NCBI GenBank assembly: GCA_903928755.1
Contig: CAIYSH010000419.1
Coordinates: forward strand, 1 to 9,782
Length of the DNA: 9,782 nt
Origin: an uncultured Alphaproteobacteria bacterium
GTDB taxonomy: Bacteria; Pseudomonadota; Alphaproteobacteria; Caulobacterales; Caulobacteraceae
Direction of reading: 5' to 3'
Shown: piece after piece, positions 8,218 through 9,782 of the stretch
Layout of the letters: each line of letters starts with the position of its first letter
Numbering within the stretch: the stretch's first letter is position 1
The notes under the pieces: model-generated
Told to the model about the DNA's origin: nothing
Seen by the model: only the letters and a program-made list of their open reading frames with translations
The model's database searches: none
Translations under genes and position numbers: made by a program

Positions 8218-9597
8218 ATGACCAAATCCCCCATACACGTAATCGGCGGCGGACTGGCCGGATCAGAGGCCGCCTGGCAGATTGCCCAGGCTGGTGTTCC
8301 GGTGGTGATCCACGAAATGCGCCCCCTCCGTCAGACCGACGCCCACCAGACGCAGAACCTGGCCGAGCTGGTCTGTTCCAACTCCTTCCGGGCCGACGAC
8401 TGGACCGCTAATGCGGTCGGTCTGCTGCATGCGGAAATGCGCAGGCTGGGCTCGATCATCATGGCCTGCGGCGATGCCCATCAGGTGCCGGCGGGGGGTG
8501 CCCTGGCCGTTGACCGGGACGGGTTTTCCCTGGCGGTGACCGAGCGCCTGCTCGCCCACCCGCTGGTGACCCTGGCGCGGGAAGAAGTGGCGGGCCTGCC
8601 GCCAGCAGACTGGGACAATGTCATAGTCTCGACGGGGCCCCTCACCTCGCCCGCCCTGGCCCAGGCGGTGCTGGACCTGACCGGCGAAGGCCAACTGGCC
8701 TTTTTCGATGCCATCGCCCCGATCGTGAACTTCGACTCCATCGATATGAATGTGGCCTGGCGTCAATCCCGTTATGACAAGGAAGGCCCCGGTGGCGACG
8801 CGGCGGCCTATATCAACTGCCCCCTGGACAAGGACCAGTACGAGGCCTTTATCGACGCCCTGCTGGCCGGCCCCAAGACTGAGTTCAAGGACTGGGAGAA
8901 CGTCCCCTATTTCGATGGCTGCCTGCCCATTGAAGTCATGGCTGAGCGGGGCCGCGAGACCCTGCGCCACGGACCCATGAAGCCGGTCGGCCTGACCAAT
9001 GAGCACAATCCCCAGGAAAAGGCCCATGCCGTGGTCCAGCTGCGGCAGGACAATGCGCTCGGCACCCTCTGGAACATGGTCGGCTTCCAGACCAAGCTGA
9101 AACATGGGGCCCAGACCGACATCTTCCGGATGATCCCGGGCCTTGAAAAGGCGGTTTTTGCCCGGCTGGGCGGCCTGCACCGTAATACCTTCCTCAACAG
9201 CCCACGCCTGCTGGATGGCCAGTTGCGGCTCAAGGCCCAGCCTCGCCTGCGGTTCGCCGGTCAGGTCACCGGCGTTGAGGGCTATGTGGAAAGCGCCGCC
9301 GTCGGTCTGCTGGCGGGCCGGTTTGCCGCCGCTGAGCGCCTGGGCGCCCCTCTGACGCCGCCGCCGGCCACCACCGCTCTTGGCGGCCTGATTGGCCACA
9401 TCACCGGCGGTCACCTGGATGGCGGCAAGGGCTCATTCCAGCCCATGAACATCAATTACGGCCTCCTGCCGCCTGTCGAAGTCATCAAGCGCGATGAGGC
9501 TGGCCGCCGCCTGGGCGCCAAGGAAAAAAGCCGCAACAAGAAGCTGGCGGTGGGCGAACGGGCCCTGGCCGATCTGGCCGCCTGGATCGGCGGCTAG
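8218..9597 (+). CDS. trmFO: Folate-dependent tRNA (uracil-54-C5)-methyltransferase TrmFO
   Basis: TrmFO is an FAD enzyme that makes ribothymidine at position 54 of the tRNA T-loop, using methylenetetrahydrofolate as carbon donor. It was formerly called Gid. The protein has 459 residues, typical for the family. It opens with the FAD-binding motif VIGGGLAGSEAA (8-19), then HQTQNLAELVCSNSF, with C53 at the conserved catalytic cysteine. Further family blocks are VPAGGALAVDRDGFS, INCP (C201, probably the second conserved cysteine), HGPMKPVGLTNEHNP, VVQLRQDNALGTLWNMVGFQ and GQVTGVEGYVESAA. The C-terminal FQPMNINYGLLPP is intact. The ATG at 8218 fits the family N-terminus although its ribosome site is weak. 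The same frame is open far upstream, but there it only crosses the membrane-protein gene in antisense. Its stop overlaps that of the convergent downstream gene. Confidence 0.97.
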   Translation: MTKSPIHVIGGGLAGSEAAWQIAQAGVPVVIHEMRPLRQTDAHQTQNLAELVCSNSFRADDWTANAVGLLHAEMRRLGSIIMACGDAHQVPAGGALAVDRDGFSLAVTERLLAHPLVTLAREEVAGLPPADWDNVIVSTGPLTSPALAQAVLDLTGEGQLAFFDAIAPIVNFDSIDMNVAWRQSRYDKEGPGGDAAAYINCPLDKDQYEAFIDALLAGPKTEFKDWENVPYFDGCLPIEVMAERGRETLRHGPMKPVGLTNEHNPQEKAHAVVQLRQDNALGTLWNMVGFQTKLKHGAQTDIFRMIPGLEKAVFARLGGLHRNTFLNSPRLLDGQLRLKAQPRLRFAGQVTGVEGYVESAAVGLLAGRFAAAERLGAPLTPPPATTALGGLIGHITGGHLDGGKGSFQPMNINYGLLPPVEVIKRDEAGRRLGAKEKSRNKKLAVGERALADLAAWIGG

Positions 9598-9782
9598 AAC
9601 TTTCCGGTCAGGACGGCCCAGAACAGGCGGGCGCGAACGGAAAGGTCGCCTGGGACTTGCCCCCGGGCCCTGGGCTGCGACAGGGCGGCGTGGGCGATGG
9701 CGGGAAAGGCGTCGGCGGACAGGCCCTTGGACCGGGCCTGCGCCTCAGAGAGCGCCCTCTGGGCCTCCTCGCCTTCCAGGCC
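9594..9782 (-). CDS. C-terminal end of an unassigned protein, possibly squalene/phytoene synthase family
   Basis: A minus-strand frame is open from the right edge to a TAG at 9594-9596, giving the last 62 residues of a protein. It contains LSADAFPAIAHAALSQPRAR and ends RARLFWAVLTGKF. The pattern of an Ala/Arg-rich helix, an AFPAIAHAAL motif and a terminal LFWAVLTG resembles the end of squalene/phytoene synthase-like proteins (terpenoid synthase fold), which I recall near trmFO in some Caulobacterales. That assignment is tentative because all catalytic aspartate motifs lie outside the window. The stop sits in the palindrome CTAG, shared with the trmFO stop on the other strand. Confidence 0.6.
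   Translation of the reverse strand, partial: GLEGEEAQRALSEAQARSKGLSADAFPAIAHAALSQPRARGQVPGDLSVRARLFWAVLTGKF

Noticed and set aside
8263..9414. 383-codon minus-strand open frame opposite trmFO
   Set aside because: It is antisense to strongly conserved trmFO, and no protein family is recognisable in it.

Overview
The window looks like ordinary chromosomal DNA from a GC-rich alphaproteobacterium, plausibly of the Caulobacterales (Caulobacter, Phenylobacterium or Brevundimonas type). The strongest lineage evidence is a perfect GTTC-N7-GTTC LexA box in front of uvrA, which is the alphaproteobacterial form of the SOS operator. The UvrA and TrmFO sequences and the Spinster-type transporter fit this. 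The genus is an inference. I found no phage, plasmid, IS element, CRISPR array, tRNA or rRNA.

Layout. (1) Positions 1-1244, minus strand: a Spinster-like MFS transporter that lacks its C-terminus because the window ends. (2) 1325-3169, minus strand: a Tat-exported DUF885 protein with a putative metallopeptidase motif, lying 80 bp upstream of the transporter and possibly co-transcribed with it. The gap holds a perfect 15-bp operator-like palindrome. (3) 3170-3402: a divergent control region with the LexA box. (4) 3403-6300, plus strand: uvrA, the damage-recognition ATPase of nucleotide excision repair. (5) 6361-6972, plus strand: a small glutathione S-transferase family protein 60 bp downstream of uvrA. 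(6) 6973-7203: a convergent intergenic region packed with REP-like palindromes. (7) 7204-8073, minus strand: an uncharacterised protein with six predicted membrane segments. (8) 8218-9597, plus strand: trmFO, the folate-dependent tRNA U54 methyltransferase, transcribed divergently from the membrane protein. (9) 9594-9782, minus strand: the C-terminal end of another gene, whose stop codon overlaps that of trmFO; it may be a squalene/phytoene synthase family member.

How the genes work together: uvrA under LexA control is the SOS arm of excision repair, and the GST may be read through from it. The DUF885 protein and the MFS transporter could form a small nutrient-processing or export module, but no substrate can be read from the sequence. 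trmFO is a tRNA-modification housekeeping gene with no evident link to its neighbours. I see no previously undescribed multi-gene system. The items most worth a second look are non-coding: the REP cluster, the palindrome before the MFS gene, and the LexA box placement. No stretch longer than 300 bp lacks a gene; the longest gap is the 231-bp REP region.
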